From NCBI GenBank assembly GCA_963763135.1, contig CAVXNJ010000011.1, positions 124,001 through 188,000 on the forward strand: 64,000 bases of DNA. The letters run 5' to 3'. The notes beneath the pieces were generated by a model. It was not told where the DNA came from. It saw nothing but the letters and a program-made list of their open reading frames with translations, and ran no database searches. Positions 1-7,811 of this stretch are shown here, in pieces. Position 1 is the first letter of the stretch. Every line of letters begins with the position of its first letter. The position numbers were made by a program, and so were the translations under genes. This stretch comes from JANMZO01 sp963763135. GTDB taxonomy: Bacteria > Actinomycetota > Acidimicrobiia > Acidimicrobiales > JANYDT01.

Positions 1-1
1 C

Positions 2-112
2 CACGACGCACGCGACGCGTATCACCGGGCGGCCACGCTTGCGCCGCCGGGACCGGACCGGGACTACTTCCATCGAGCGATCACCGAAATCGACGCTTCG
101 GGTATGAGGTGA
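2..112 (+). CDS. C-terminal end of an ECF sigma factor-like protein (partial)
   Basis: The open frame enters from the left edge and ends at TGA 110-112, so only about 36 residues are visible. They read as an amphipathic, TPR-like helix pair (AYHRAATLAPPGPDRDYFHR), which resembles the last helices of DUF6596-type ECF sigma factors, where an 'A..yrrA..La....er.fl..R' pattern closes the protein. A full homologue of that family lies at 18774-20011. The start, sigma domains and neighbours are outside the window, so the family assignment is an inference from a short tail; any TPR-containing protein is an alternative. Confidence 0.45.
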   Translation, partial: HDARDAYHRAATLAPPGPDRDYFHRAITEIDASGMR

Positions 113-164
113 GGACACGGTCCGTCGGCGTGCTCGTGTCGCACGCCGGTGGCATGAGGTTCGT

Positions 165-184
165 AATTTAGAGTCTGCTAAATT
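165..184. promoter_or_regulatory. ArsR-type operator (AATTTAG-N6-CTAAATT)
   Basis: This is a perfect 7-bp inverted repeat with a 6-nt spacer, 30 nt before the start of the operon that encodes an ArsR repressor. A further half-site-like ACTAAAT lies at 192-198. AT-rich inverted repeats of this size are typical ArsR/SmtB targets. Autoregulation by the product of 754-1128 is inferred. Confidence 0.6.
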
Positions 185-214
185 GCCCTTCTACTAAATC
201 AGCCAGGAGGAACC

Positions 215-757
215 ATGGACCCGATCACCTTGTTTGAACTTGCGACAACGCACGCGGCTGCCGTCATTGACGGCGTCCGAGCCGACCAACTCGGCGGGGC
301 GACTCCCTGCAGCGAGTGGACGGTGCAGCAACTGATCGATCACATGATCGGCGGGCCGGACTATCTGGTTGCCGCTGCAGCCGGGATTGCGCCAGAGCCA
401 CGATCGGGAGCGTCAGCGAAGGACTACGTGGCGGCGGTGTCCGCGGCCCTGAATGGGTTGCGGGAGCCCGGAACCCTGGACCGAGTATGCATGTCACCTC
501 TCGGGTTCGAATGGCCGCTGGCTCAGGCAACCGCTGGCACGTTCATGGACACGCTCATCCACACGTGGGACCTGGCGACGGCAACCGCCCAACCGTCGAC
601 ACTCGACCCGGCGCTCGTCGACGCCTGCATTGCGATGTTCCTGCCTGACATGCCCGAACAAGGCCGCGCGGGTGGGCTCGTGGGCCCCGCCGTCGAGGTT
701 GCCGACGACGCTGGCCCGCAGGCACGGTTGCTTGGCTCCATGGGGCGCCACCCGTGA
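215..757 (+). CDS. TIGR03086 family metal-binding protein (DinB/mycothiol-dependent isomerase fold)
   Basis: A 180-residue protein of the actinobacterial TIGR03086 family, related to the N-terminal domain of mycothiol-dependent maleylpyruvate isomerase. Visible family signatures are TPCSEWTVQQLIDHMIGG (about residues 30-47), which carries the first metal-ligand histidine, and DTLIHTWDLATAT in the second half. The fold is a DinB-like four-helix bundle binding a divalent metal. The substrate is unknown; members are thought to be thiol-cofactor-dependent transferases or isomerases. AGGAGG at 205-210 fixes the ATG start. The stop overlaps the next gene (GTGA), so the protein is translationally coupled to an ArsR repressor and a SRPBCC protein. 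An inverted repeat at 165-184 probably controls all three. Confidence 0.85.
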   Translation: MDPITLFELATTHAAAVIDGVRADQLGGATPCSEWTVQQLIDHMIGGPDYLVAAAAGIAPEPRSGASAKDYVAAVSAALNGLREPGTLDRVCMSPLGFEWPLAQATAGTFMDTLIHTWDLATATAQPSTLDPALVDACIAMFLPDMPEQGRAGGLVGPAVEVADDAGPQARLLGSMGRHP

Positions 758-1128
758 CCGAACGCGAGGAGATCTCCGACGAGGCACTCCGTGCGCTTGC
801 TCATCCCGGCCGTCGCACGATGCTGCGCCTCGTATGGAACGAGGAGCGTGCTTCCACCGAACTGGCCGAGGCTGCAGGGTTGTCGAAGTCCGCGGCCAGT
901 CAGCACCTCAAGGCACTGCGTGACGCCGGACTGGTGACGGTACACGTTGACGCGAACCGGCGCCTCTACCGTGCCGACATGGCACGGGTGGCTGAACTCG
1001 CCGCATTCCTTGACGCATTCTGGGCGGCGCCACTCGAGCGTCTCAAAGCGACCGCCGAAGCACGTCAACGAAGTTCCCAACACCAACCCGCTAAGAAGGC
1101 GGCTGGACGGAAACGGCCGGCTTCGTGA
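754..1128 (+). CDS. ArsR family transcriptional regulator
   Basis: A 124-residue winged-helix repressor. The family core is clear: 'DEALRALAHPGRRTMLRLV' opens the domain, the recognition helix is about residues 43-60 (SKSAASQHLKALRDAGLV), and the wing ends with NRRLYRAD. There is no cysteine cluster in the recognition helix, so it is unlikely to be an arsenic or metal sensor of the ArsR CxC type. It belongs to the group commonly paired with SRPBCC/AHSA1 proteins, as here. The GTG start overlaps the preceding stop, and its own stop overlaps the next start (GTGA in both cases). It probably represses its own operon through the repeat at 165-184. Confidence 0.88.
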   Translation: MTEREEISDEALRALAHPGRRTMLRLVWNEERASTELAEAAGLSKSAASQHLKALRDAGLVTVHVDANRRLYRADMARVAELAAFLDAFWAAPLERLKATAEARQRSSQHQPAKKAAGRKRPAS

Positions 1129-2003
1129 AGCTCGTCGCGCAGGAACTCGCTATCCACGCGTCGGCGCAGGTCGTGTTCGAATTCTTGACCGACCCCGAAC
1201 TGTTCGTGCAATGGATGGCCGATACCGCCATCCTCGACCCGGTCCCCGACGGTGTCATCCGATGGACCCATCCCAACGGCGACATCGTGTCGGGCCGATA
1301 TGTCGAAATCGTCCCCGACCGCCGAGTCGTGTTCACCTACGGGTGGGAGCGTGCCGAAGTGGAAATCGCTCCCGGTTCCACAACCGTCGAGATCGATCTG
1401 TACCCGATCACCGAAGAGTCCACGATGCTGAAACTTGTACACCGTGGTCTCGACGACCTCGCCGCCGACGCCCACCACGGAGGCTGGGCCCACTACCTCG
1501 ACCGACTGCGTCAGGCATCCGAAGGTAACCCACCGGGTCCCGATCCATGGGCTGACCTGCCGCGTCCCAACTCCGCAAGAACTCCGACAGCCATGACCGA
1601 TCCGACGCCAATGCCGGACCAGTTCCATGACGTCACCGAACCGCTCCTGCATGCTCATGCCGGCGTGACCCGGTCCACGATGATGGGGCTTCCCTGCGTT
1701 CGTGTCGACGGCGCGTTCTTCGCATCTTGGGATCGCAACACCGGACGACTACTCGTAAAACTTCCGGCGTCACGGGTCGAGGAAATAGTGAGCAGCGAAG
1801 CAGCTGAATCGTTCGCCCCCGCCGGTCGGCGGTTTCGCGAGTGGGCCGCGATCAATCCCGCAGCCGACGACATCTGGACTGCATTCGTCGAGGAAGCATT
1901 GCTTTTCGTCCGTCATCATGCCGACGGACCGGCCTCGAAGAAACTCACAGGTCGCGCCACGCGCCTTACCAATGAATTGGCACCCGCCGAGGACTCGACC
2001 TGA
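1125..2003 (+). CDS. SRPBCC (AHSA1-like) domain fused to a YjbR/MmcQ-like domain
   Basis: A 292-residue two-domain protein. Residues 1-140 form an AHSA1/START-like SRPBCC domain (IHASAQVVFEFLTDPELFVQWM near the start, then RYVEIVPDRRVVFTYGWE), a hydrophobic-ligand pocket fold. A linker of about 30 residues leads to a C-terminal domain (about residues 165-275) of the YjbR/MmcQ/TfoX-like type: GVTRSTMMGLPCVRVDGAFFASW, then LLVKLPA, then EWAAI and FVEEALLFV. The two halves usually occur as separate genes next to ArsR regulators, so this looks like a fusion. It is translationally coupled to the ArsR gene (GTGA). No enzymatic activity can be assigned. Confidence 0.78.
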   Translation: MKLVAQELAIHASAQVVFEFLTDPELFVQWMADTAILDPVPDGVIRWTHPNGDIVSGRYVEIVPDRRVVFTYGWERAEVEIAPGSTTVEIDLYPITEESTMLKLVHRGLDDLAADAHHGGWAHYLDRLRQASEGNPPGPDPWADLPRPNSARTPTAMTDPTPMPDQFHDVTEPLLHAHAGVTRSTMMGLPCVRVDGAFFASWDRNTGRLLVKLPASRVEEIVSSEAAESFAPAGRRFREWAAINPAADDIWTAFVEEALLFVRHHADGPASKKLTGRATRLTNELAPAEDST

Positions 2004-2144
2004 GCAGCGTCAGACGAACCGTGCAGAGACACATCGGCTAACCAATGAACCTGACCGGCAATCGCGTTGGCGTCAATTCGCGACTGATTGTCTCCTGAGA
2101 ATGCTCGCGAGGCAGGGTCGGCGCTCGACCGGTATGTTGGGCGG

Positions 2145-2981
2145 GTGACCGATCGGCCAAGTCCTTATGAGGTCGACGTACTTCCGTTTGTCCGGCCGTT
2201 CACGGATGAACTGGTTGCGAGCGTGGATGTTGCATCTCTCGACCGGGTTCTCGATCATGGGTCGGGTACCGGTGAGGTCATTGCGCAGCTGCGTGCGGCT
2301 GGGCTTGATGCATCCGTCGTCGCTTTGGAACCTAACACCACGATGATGGAACGGCTTCGCGTCAACGTGCAGGGGCCGCATGCAACGGAACTCTTTCAAG
2401 GCCGGTTGAAAGAGTTCATCTGCCACAATCCTGACGCGCAGTTCGCACTCACGACGAGCCAACTGGTGCTGATGTTCGTTGACGATCCGTTGGATGAGCT
2501 TTGATTGTTGCGTTCGGTCACCCGGGTTGGTGGCGAACTGCGGTTGACGGTGCTTGGACCGGCGGGGACTGTGGAGGGGTTTGACACGTTCTGGCAAGCT
2601 GCAGCGGACGTGCTGCCGGGCCTGGCTCAGCCCGACGCGTACGCGCACCATCGCTTCGGCGATATCGAAGATCTCCGCCGTTCGGTAGCGGTCTGCGGGT
2701 GGGAAGTGTCAGCAATCCGTCCGATCGCGTCAGCGCGTCACTGCGCCGACGACGAGTTGTGGCGGTGGCTGTGGGGTTCGTTGCCGTTGCGAATGGTCGA
2801 CGGATCATTCCTCTCAGCGGAAGAACGACAACCTATCGAAGAGGCGGTTCGGTTGGAGTTCTTCGCTCAAGCCGAACGCTTCAGGGTCGGCGACCGTTAT
2901 GTTGTGCGTTCCCTGGCCCACATGGTGATCGCCTCGGCGTCCCCGAAATTACCGACTTCCAAGACTGAGGCAACCAAGTGA
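2145..2981 (+). CDS. Class I SAM-dependent methyltransferase with one in-frame TGA
   Basis: The frame encodes a Rossmann methyltransferase: motif I at VLDHGSGTGEVIAQL, then a VVALEPN acidic strand, then RVGGELRLTVLGPAG. A single TGA (2502-2504) interrupts it between LDEL and LLRSV. Both sides stay in the same frame and both match the fold, so this is a nonsense codon or a recoded UGA, not a frameshift. A hairpin at 2517-2534 begins 12 nt after the TGA, a possible SECIS. The start is probably GTG 2145 (a TTG at 2088 is the alternative). The stop overlaps the next small ORF (GTGA), placing it first in the radical SAM operon. Without readthrough the truncated 119-residue product would lack half the fold. 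Confidence 0.72.
2505..2534 (+). other. Possible SECIS-like hairpin after UGA 2502
   Basis: GTCACC (2517-2522) pairs with GGTGGC (2529-2534), including one G-U pair, around loop CGGGTT. The loop starts 18 nt after the UGA and has G among its first two bases, as bacterial SECIS models require (16-37 nt spacing). The stem is short, and hairpins are common in GC-rich DNA, so this is weaker than the one at 6595-6636. Confidence 0.35.
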
Positions 2982-3172
2982 CGCAACCGAACGAGGCACT
3001 CAACCCGACGTTGAACGAGCGATTCAAGCGAACCATTGTCGGTGGTGCTGGTTCATTGGAGAACTACGACGAGCGGGGAGACCGGTGGCATTCTGGGCGG
3101 CACTGGTGGAACCCTAGGTGGCTGCTGCTGATGGTCGGCTTCGCCGTAACCGCACGAGAGGTGGAGGTATAG
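2978..3172 (+). CDS. Small peptide, candidate radical-SAM RiPP precursor
   Basis: A 64-residue product with no recognised domain. The GTG start overlaps the methyltransferase stop (GTGA). The stop is 2 nt before the next ATG, and the ribosome-binding site of that next gene lies inside this ORF, so it is well embedded in the operon. The N-terminal half is polar (NEALNPTLNERFKRT). It is followed by VGGAG, then a stretch rich in aromatic and charged residues (LENYDERGDRW, HSGRHWWNPRW), then a hydrophobic tail. A small peptide directly upstream of a radical SAM gene suggests a ribosomal peptide substrate, with the Gly-Gly as a possible leader boundary. A degenerate or accessory protein is also possible. 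Confidence 0.5.
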   Translation: MTQPNEALNPTLNERFKRTIVGGAGSLENYDERGDRWHSGRHWWNPRWLLLMVGFAVTAREVEV

Positions 3173-3174
3173 CC

Positions 3175-3756
3175 ATGCAGAAGGCAACCAACGTGAACGG
3201 GGCCGTGGTGGAACTACTGGGTCCGAGCGACGCACCGCTGTTGGCTCAGGGCTTTTATTCGGGCGGCGACCCCGGCCCGATCGTCGCCTCGATGGCGCAC
3301 GTTCCGGAACTGCTCGAGCTGGCGCTCCCGTTCATTGGTGGGACGCTGGGCGCGTCGTCGATTGCGTTCCGTACGAAAGAGATCGTCATCCTGCGAACGT
3401 CGGTACTTCTCGGCTGTCGGTTCTGCGTGGCCAGCCATACCCCGGTGGCGCTTGACTCCGGCTTGACGCATGCCGAGGTACACGCGTTGCGCAACGAGGC
3501 GTCCATCGATGAGGCATTCACAACCAGACGGGATCGGCTCCTCATCGCCTGGACCGATGCTGTCGCGGGGAACCTGCCGGTGCCTGATCCATTGACAACT
3601 GATATGTGCGCAGAGTTTTCTGATCATGAGATCGTGGAGCTGACGTTGCTCGTCGGTTGCACACTGCTGTTGAACCGCTACGCGACCGCGCTGCGATTAC
3701 CGGTTGGCGTATCGACAAGTGATCGCCTCGAAGCTGAAGGAATGGTGCTGTTGTGA
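3175..3756 (+). CDS. Carboxymuconolactone decarboxylase-like (AhpD fold) protein
   Basis: A 193-residue AhpD/CMD-fold protein. The conserved 'IAFRTKEIVILRTSVLLGC' helix leads into CRFCVASH, the CxxCxxxH active site that in AhpD relatives carries out thiol peroxidase or disulfide chemistry. The C-terminal half (DHEIVELTLLVGCTLLLNRYATAL) also matches the fold. GGAGG lies 8 nt upstream of ATG 3175; the longer upstream frame overlaps the small peptide gene and is not used. The stop overlaps the radical SAM start (GTGA). In this operon it may act as a thiol-redox partner of the radical SAM enzyme, which is inferred from context only. Confidence 0.82.
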   Translation: MQKATNVNGAVVELLGPSDAPLLAQGFYSGGDPGPIVASMAHVPELLELALPFIGGTLGASSIAFRTKEIVILRTSVLLGCRFCVASHTPVALDSGLTHAEVHALRNEASIDEAFTTRRDRLLIAWTDAVAGNLPVPDPLTTDMCAEFSDHEIVELTLLVGCTLLLNRYATALRLPVGVSTSDRLEAEGMVLL

Positions 3757-4607
3757 GCGTTGTGGAGCGAGTTTCGGGACCGGTTGCCGAGGCCATCGAC
3801 GCCGGCAGCATGGGAGGTCGTTTGTGGTTTTACACGAACTACCACTGCAACCTTGAGTGCACCTATTGCCTCACGGCCTCAGGTCCATCAGTTCCTCGAC
3901 GGTTGCTCGAACCTGATGTGGTGATCGATCTGGTCCGGCAGGCGAAAGCGCTCGGTTTCACGAGCATCGGTATCACCGGTGGCGAGCCGTTCATGGTGGC
4001 GTCAATGCCCGACCTCATCGAAAAAGTCTCTGATGTTCTGCCGGTAATCGTGCTGTCCAACGCGACCCTGTTCACCGGTAGCCGTCTGGAACGCGTGGCC
4101 AACTTCGCCGGGCGGCCGATTCAGGTTCAGGTGTCGTTGGACGCTCCCGACTCGGCCCCGAACGACACCAAGCGCGGCGAAGACAACTGGGCCACGGTGG
4201 CCGAGGCGGTCCCAGCGTTGGTGGCCCGTGGCGTCCGGGTTCGGTTGGCCACAACCACCGTAGAAGGTGCGCTCAGCGTGGAAGATCATGAGCGTCTGTG
4301 CGAGTTGCATCGGTCGTGGGGCGTGCCCGACGAGGACCACGTGGTCCGGCCAATCATCTCGCGCGGGCGGGCACACCTCGATGAGCATGGCGTACACGCG
4401 CAGCAGTCAAACCTTCCGGCCGAACTGTGTCTCACAGCCGACGGTGCTTTCTGGAGTCCGTTCGGCCCAACGGTGGTAAATGGCCGATTGGACACCGACC
4501 TCCTGATCACCCGCACCATCAACCCGTTGAGCGTCCCCGCGCAAGCGATGGCCCGTCTCGCAACGGGTAGACCACCCGGGGCTGACGCGCAGTTGGGCAT
4601 CAGATGA
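3753..4607 (+). CDS. Radical SAM enzyme
   Basis: A 284-residue radical SAM protein. CNLECTYC (about residues 33-40) is the CxxxCxxC [4Fe-4S] motif, and ITGGEPF follows as the 'GGEP' SAM-binding motif. Later TIM-barrel strands include QVQVSLDAPD and VRLATTTVEG. The C-terminal third (AELCLTADGAFWSPFG) resembles the start of a SPASM/twitch region but has only one cysteine, so a full auxiliary cluster site is not apparent. The GTG start overlaps the CMD stop, and its own stop overlaps the rhodanese ATG (ATGA). Likely substrate: the 64-residue peptide encoded two genes upstream, or a small molecule; the reaction cannot be told from sequence. Confidence 0.88.
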   Translation: MSVVERVSGPVAEAIDAGSMGGRLWFYTNYHCNLECTYCLTASGPSVPRRLLEPDVVIDLVRQAKALGFTSIGITGGEPFMVASMPDLIEKVSDVLPVIVLSNATLFTGSRLERVANFAGRPIQVQVSLDAPDSAPNDTKRGEDNWATVAEAVPALVARGVRVRLATTTVEGALSVEDHERLCELHRSWGVPDEDHVVRPIISRGRAHLDEHGVHAQQSNLPAELCLTADGAFWSPFGPTVVNGRLDTDLLITRTINPLSVPAQAMARLATGRPPGADAQLGIR

Positions 4608-5069
4608 GCATGATCGCTCCCGGCTCGGTCCGAGCCAACTCATCCACCAGGTCCTCCACGCTCGATCAGCTGCTCGCCGACGCTCGGTCCAAGTTGGTTC
4701 GCCTTACGCCCCGTGAGCTTTCTACGCTTGCGGCGGAAGCGGTGATCCTCGACACGCGCACGCCGACGGACCGCGACCCTCTACGGGTGCATCCCCGGTT
4801 CGGTCCACACCCCACGGACCGTCCTCGAATGGCGTGTGGCGATGGATGCTCCGTTGCGGTTGCCGGTGATCACCAGCACCGACCAGCTGCTGGTGGTCGT
4901 GTGCAACGAAGGCTTCTCCTCGAGCCTCGCCGCCGTGTCCCTGCAACAGTTGGGGTTCCGACGGGCAACTGACCTCATCGGAGGGGTGTTGGCCTGGAGC
5001 GAGGATGGGCTGCCGCTCGAACCACCGAAAGATAACGAGATCGGTGTGCAAGGTTGCGCGGGGCACTGA
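4604..5069 (+). pseudogene. Rhodanese-like sulfurtransferase, frameshifted
   Basis: Two frames together give one rhodanese domain. The first runs from ATG 4604 to TPTDRD. The second resumes at about 4782 with YGCIPGSVHTPRTVLEWRV and contains the active-site loop VCNEGFSS (catalytic Cys). Removing one C from the CCC run at 4777-4779 restores the frame. The repaired protein closely matches the intact rhodanese at 36479-36973 (VCNEGYSS loop, same PRTVLEWRV segment), so the two are paralogues. The start overlaps the radical SAM stop (ATGA), so this is the last gene of the operon and would be a sulfur donor for its product. The indel may be a sequencing error. Confidence 0.8.
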
Positions 5070-5155
5070 GCTTCATTCGACGCGCCGCTCGATGCTCCAT
5101 TCGACGCTCCGTTCGAGGTCAATGAACGGCCGCTAGATCACGCGCATCTGGTGGA

Positions 5156-6085
5156 TCAGCGATGATCGAAGACTGCTCGGGCGACGTCGGCGCGGCCGGT
5201 GTACACGCCGTCAACTCCGGCTTCGGCAGCCATCGCAAGTTGCTTGGGGTCATCGAGCGTCCACGTGTACACGGCCATGCCGTGCCTGTGATCCCAGTCG
5301 ACCGATTCACGGGTGACCACCGCCCGTTTGCCGACAGTGAACGGCGGCTGGCCGATCGGGGACGACGAACACCATGCACCGCCGGTAGTATGTGCACGTT
5401 GCATTTCGATGACCATCGCGTCCGTCACCGTGGTTACCACCTCAGGACACATTGGTTTGAAACGGTCGACCGGCGTGTCGCCCGCCGAACCGATGTACAC
5501 GTCGCTTGTTCGGTGAAGTCGGCGCAACAGGGTGCACATCGAGCGCTCCCCGCCGATGGTCTTGAACTCCAGTGATACCCGCCGAGTCGGAAACGCGTTC
5601 AGGATCTCCTCAACCGTCGAGATGGTGATGCCCTTGCCCCGGAGCGGATGATCACCATGGGGTCCGGGCCAGCTCGATCCGATATCCAGTTTTCGTAGCT
5701 GTGTGAGCGTCATCTTCCGCAATGAGCCAGGCTTGCCGGTCTGAGCACGAAGATCATCATCATGGGAGGCCACCAAGACACCATCTGCGCTCACCCGAAC
5801 ATCCACGTCGACGACGTCCGCACCAGCCTTCACCGCTGCTCGCATCATCGTGATCGTGTTGGCCGGACCGAAGTACGTGCTGCTGGCGTGGGCGATCACG
5901 AGTGGTTTGGCGGTTCGAAAAGGGCTCGGCGGACAACCTGCCGCAACAACGGGTTTCGGCCACAGGGACACCGTCATGCCAAGCATTACGACAGTCGAAA
6001 CGAAACGCGTCGACCATGCGGTCAGACCCGCTCGACGTTGGAGCGGGCCAAGCCACCTAAGGCCGAGGGCACGAACAGGGACCAA
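5156..6085 (-). CDS. Secreted glycerophosphodiester phosphodiesterase-like protein
   Basis: About 309 residues with an N-terminal hydrophobic signal segment (STVVMLGMTVSLWPKPVVAAG) and a GDPD TIM barrel. Family positions are recognisable but altered: the usual HRG is HAS (VIAHASSTYFGPANT), PENT reads PANT, and the ExD pair is DVD. The second histidine (VASHDDD) and the metal-ligand glutamate (SLEFKT) are kept. The C-terminal 'VYTWTLDD...GVDGVYTGR' matches the family ending. The Arg loss in HRG may alter or abolish phosphodiesterase activity. The N-terminal start is uncertain (TTG 6085, or later starts inside the signal region). It is convergent with the rhodanese operon. Confidence 0.8.
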   Translation of the reverse strand: MVPVRALGLRWLGPLQRRAGLTAWSTRFVSTVVMLGMTVSLWPKPVVAAGCPPSPFRTAKPLVIAHASSTYFGPANTITMMRAAVKAGADVVDVDVRVSADGVLVASHDDDLRAQTGKPGSLRKMTLTQLRKLDIGSSWPGPHGDHPLRGKGITISTVEEILNAFPTRRVSLEFKTIGGERSMCTLLRRLHRTSDVYIGSAGDTPVDRFKPMCPEVVTTVTDAMVIEMQRAHTTGGAWCSSSPIGQPPFTVGKRAVVTRESVDWDHRHGMAVYTWTLDDPKQLAMAAEAGVDGVYTGRADVARAVFDHR

Positions 6086-6237
6086 GGACCAACAGTATCA
6101 ACGCAGCTGCTGTGTGCCTTGTCCACGGCGACCCACTTGTAACCACGGGATGTGAAGCGACGTAGCTGGTGCTCGGTTAATCGATTGCGATCGTCGCAGG
6201 ACTTCATCTTCCGAACCGGTGGCCCTACGATGGACGG

Positions 6238-7350
6238 ATGATCCTTCAGGAGCCCTCCATCGACAGCGACGCCTACTCGACAGCGAGCGGTTGGGAGTTC
6301 AAACCGGAGGGTGCGTGCAAGGGCAGTGTCTGCGTTCCCCTAGCCCCGGGTGTGCGCGACAGTGCTGGACCCGGCCGCTTCGACGCGGCAAAGCTGGCCG
6401 AGGCGCTTCAGCTCCCTCTGGTGCACGACCAGGCGGCTGGGGTTTGGGCGCTCGGTCCCGAAGCGCTCGGCGGCCGCACGCTTGCATCGGCGATCGCTCC
6501 CGAACTGGTGTTGCCGACTCTGAACGGCGACGAATTCAAGCTCTCCTCGCTCCGTGGCAAAAAGGTGCTGCTCCTGGCCTGGGCCCCCTATTGAGGTTGC
6601 GCCCGTGACCTGCCCGTGTGGCAGGCCTTGCGCACCGAATTGTTCCCGCTCGGTCTCGAGATCGTGACGGTCGGGATCGACACTGCCGGCGCCGATGCGT
6701 GTCGCCCCTTTATCGAAGCCGCTGCGCCCACCCATCCATCGTTGATCGACACTCAACATCGAGTCGCCGAATTGTTCGGCGTGATCAACATCCCGAACGG
6801 CGTGTGGATTGATGAGGCCGGCATGATCGTGCGCCCGGCCGAGGCCGCACCGCCACCGCCGCCACCGGAGCAGAGCGCTGGTCGGAGCGAGATCCCGGCC
6901 GAGATGCCGGACCGTATGAAAGCGATCCTCGGGCATGCGCAGAACATCCAGGTCGACGCTGTGGGCTACCACGCCGCACTTCGCGACTGGGTTGCGAACG
7001 GCGCAGCAAGCCGGTTCGCGTTGACGCCGGAAGAAGTGATCGAGCGATCAACGCCGCGTGATCGCGACGTCGCGCTCGGTCAGGCGCATTTCGAGATGGC
7101 AACCTTCCTGGAACAACGCGGCGATCATGCGCTCGCGGTGCCCCACTTCAGAGAGGCTCACCGGTTGCAGCCGAAGAACTTCAGCTATCGCCGTCAGGCG
7201 TGGTCGCTGGAGCTTGCCGACGGTCCGCTGGCCCGGTACTGGCAAGGCCCCATTCCGGGCAAGGAATCGGATTGGCCCTATGAAGGCGATTGGCTTACGG
7301 ACGTCGCTGCCATGGGTGCCGAGAACTACTACCCGGCCTGGAAGCCCTAG
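6238..7350 (+). CDS. ResA-like redoxin, predicted selenoprotein (WAPYUGC)
   Basis: A continuous 371-codon frame broken only by TGA 6592-6594. Upstream is a redoxin N-terminus (APELVLPTLNGDEFKLSSL, then KKVLLLAWAPY). After the TGA come GCARDLPVWQAL and a thioredoxin-fold C-half (LEIVTVGIDTAGADA, GVINIPNGVWIDEAG) with a TPR-like tail that includes HFREAHRLQPKNFSYRRQ. The UGA falls exactly on the first position of the redox motif, giving W-A-x-x-U-G-C, where homologues have Cys or Sec. A two-part hairpin with correct bacterial SECIS geometry follows immediately. Start ATG 6238. The product would be a 370-residue thiol/selenol oxidoreductase. The next gene, DUF1971, starts 4 nt downstream. Confidence 0.88.
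6595..6636 (+). promoter_or_regulatory. Bacterial SECIS element
   Basis: Directly after the UGA, the lower stem pairs GGT-T-GCGC (6595-6602, one bulged T) with GCGCACC (6630-6636). The perfect upper stem CCTGCC/GGCAGG (6609-6614/6620-6625) closes a CGTGT loop. The apical loop starts 20 nt from the UGA and has G at its second position. Spacing, stem length and loop all meet published bacterial SECIS criteria. Confidence 0.8.
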
Positions 7351-7354
7351 ACCT

Positions 7355-7711
7355 GTGGATGCCGACTCACATCAACCCGGATGGCCGGATGGATTGGAGT
7401 ACGTCCGGACCACCGAGGTGTTCGATAACACCACGGTCCCGGCCGGTTTGCTCCGGGCGCATCGGGTCGCCGATGGGGTGTGGGGCCGGCTCGTCGTCCA
7501 CACGGGCACGGTCACCTTCATCTTCGACGACCAACCTGATTCGCCGATCACGGTCGAGGCCGGTGGATCTGTGGCTATCCCACCCGCCCGACAACATCAC
7601 CTTGAGCTTGACCGGCCAGCGACCTTCGCGGTCGAATTCCATCGCGTGGCGACGGCGTCCATCCCGGTGCCCGGCACCGAGAGCACCGCGTTGCGTCGCG
7701 CCGCTGATTGA
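7355..7711 (+). CDS. DUF1971 (YeaR/TehB-like cupin) protein
   Basis: A 118-residue small beta-barrel protein of the DUF1971 family, related to E. coli YeaR and the tellurite-resistance-associated domain. Signatures: 'TVPAGLLRAHRVADGVWGRL' near residues 31-50, then VHTGTVTFIFDDQP, then VAIPPARQHHLEL and FAVEFHR. The GTG start at 7355 is 4 nt after the selenoprotein stop, so the two are likely co-transcribed. E. coli YeaR is nitrate/NO-induced, and the pairing with a redox selenoprotein fits an oxidative or nitrosative stress role, which is inference. An upstream in-frame ATG lies inside the preceding gene and is not used. Confidence 0.8.
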   Translation: MDADSHQPGWPDGLEYVRTTEVFDNTTVPAGLLRAHRVADGVWGRLVVHTGTVTFIFDDQPDSPITVEAGGSVAIPPARQHHLELDRPATFAVEFHRVATASIPVPGTESTALRRAAD

Positions 7712-7811
7712 CTCATCGACAACAGGTCGAAGGGGTCGCGGCGTGTCACGACCGAGAACGAAAAGTTCTGACGTCGAACCCCTGACGAGGAAGCCGTGCC
7801 GTGCCAGCTAC

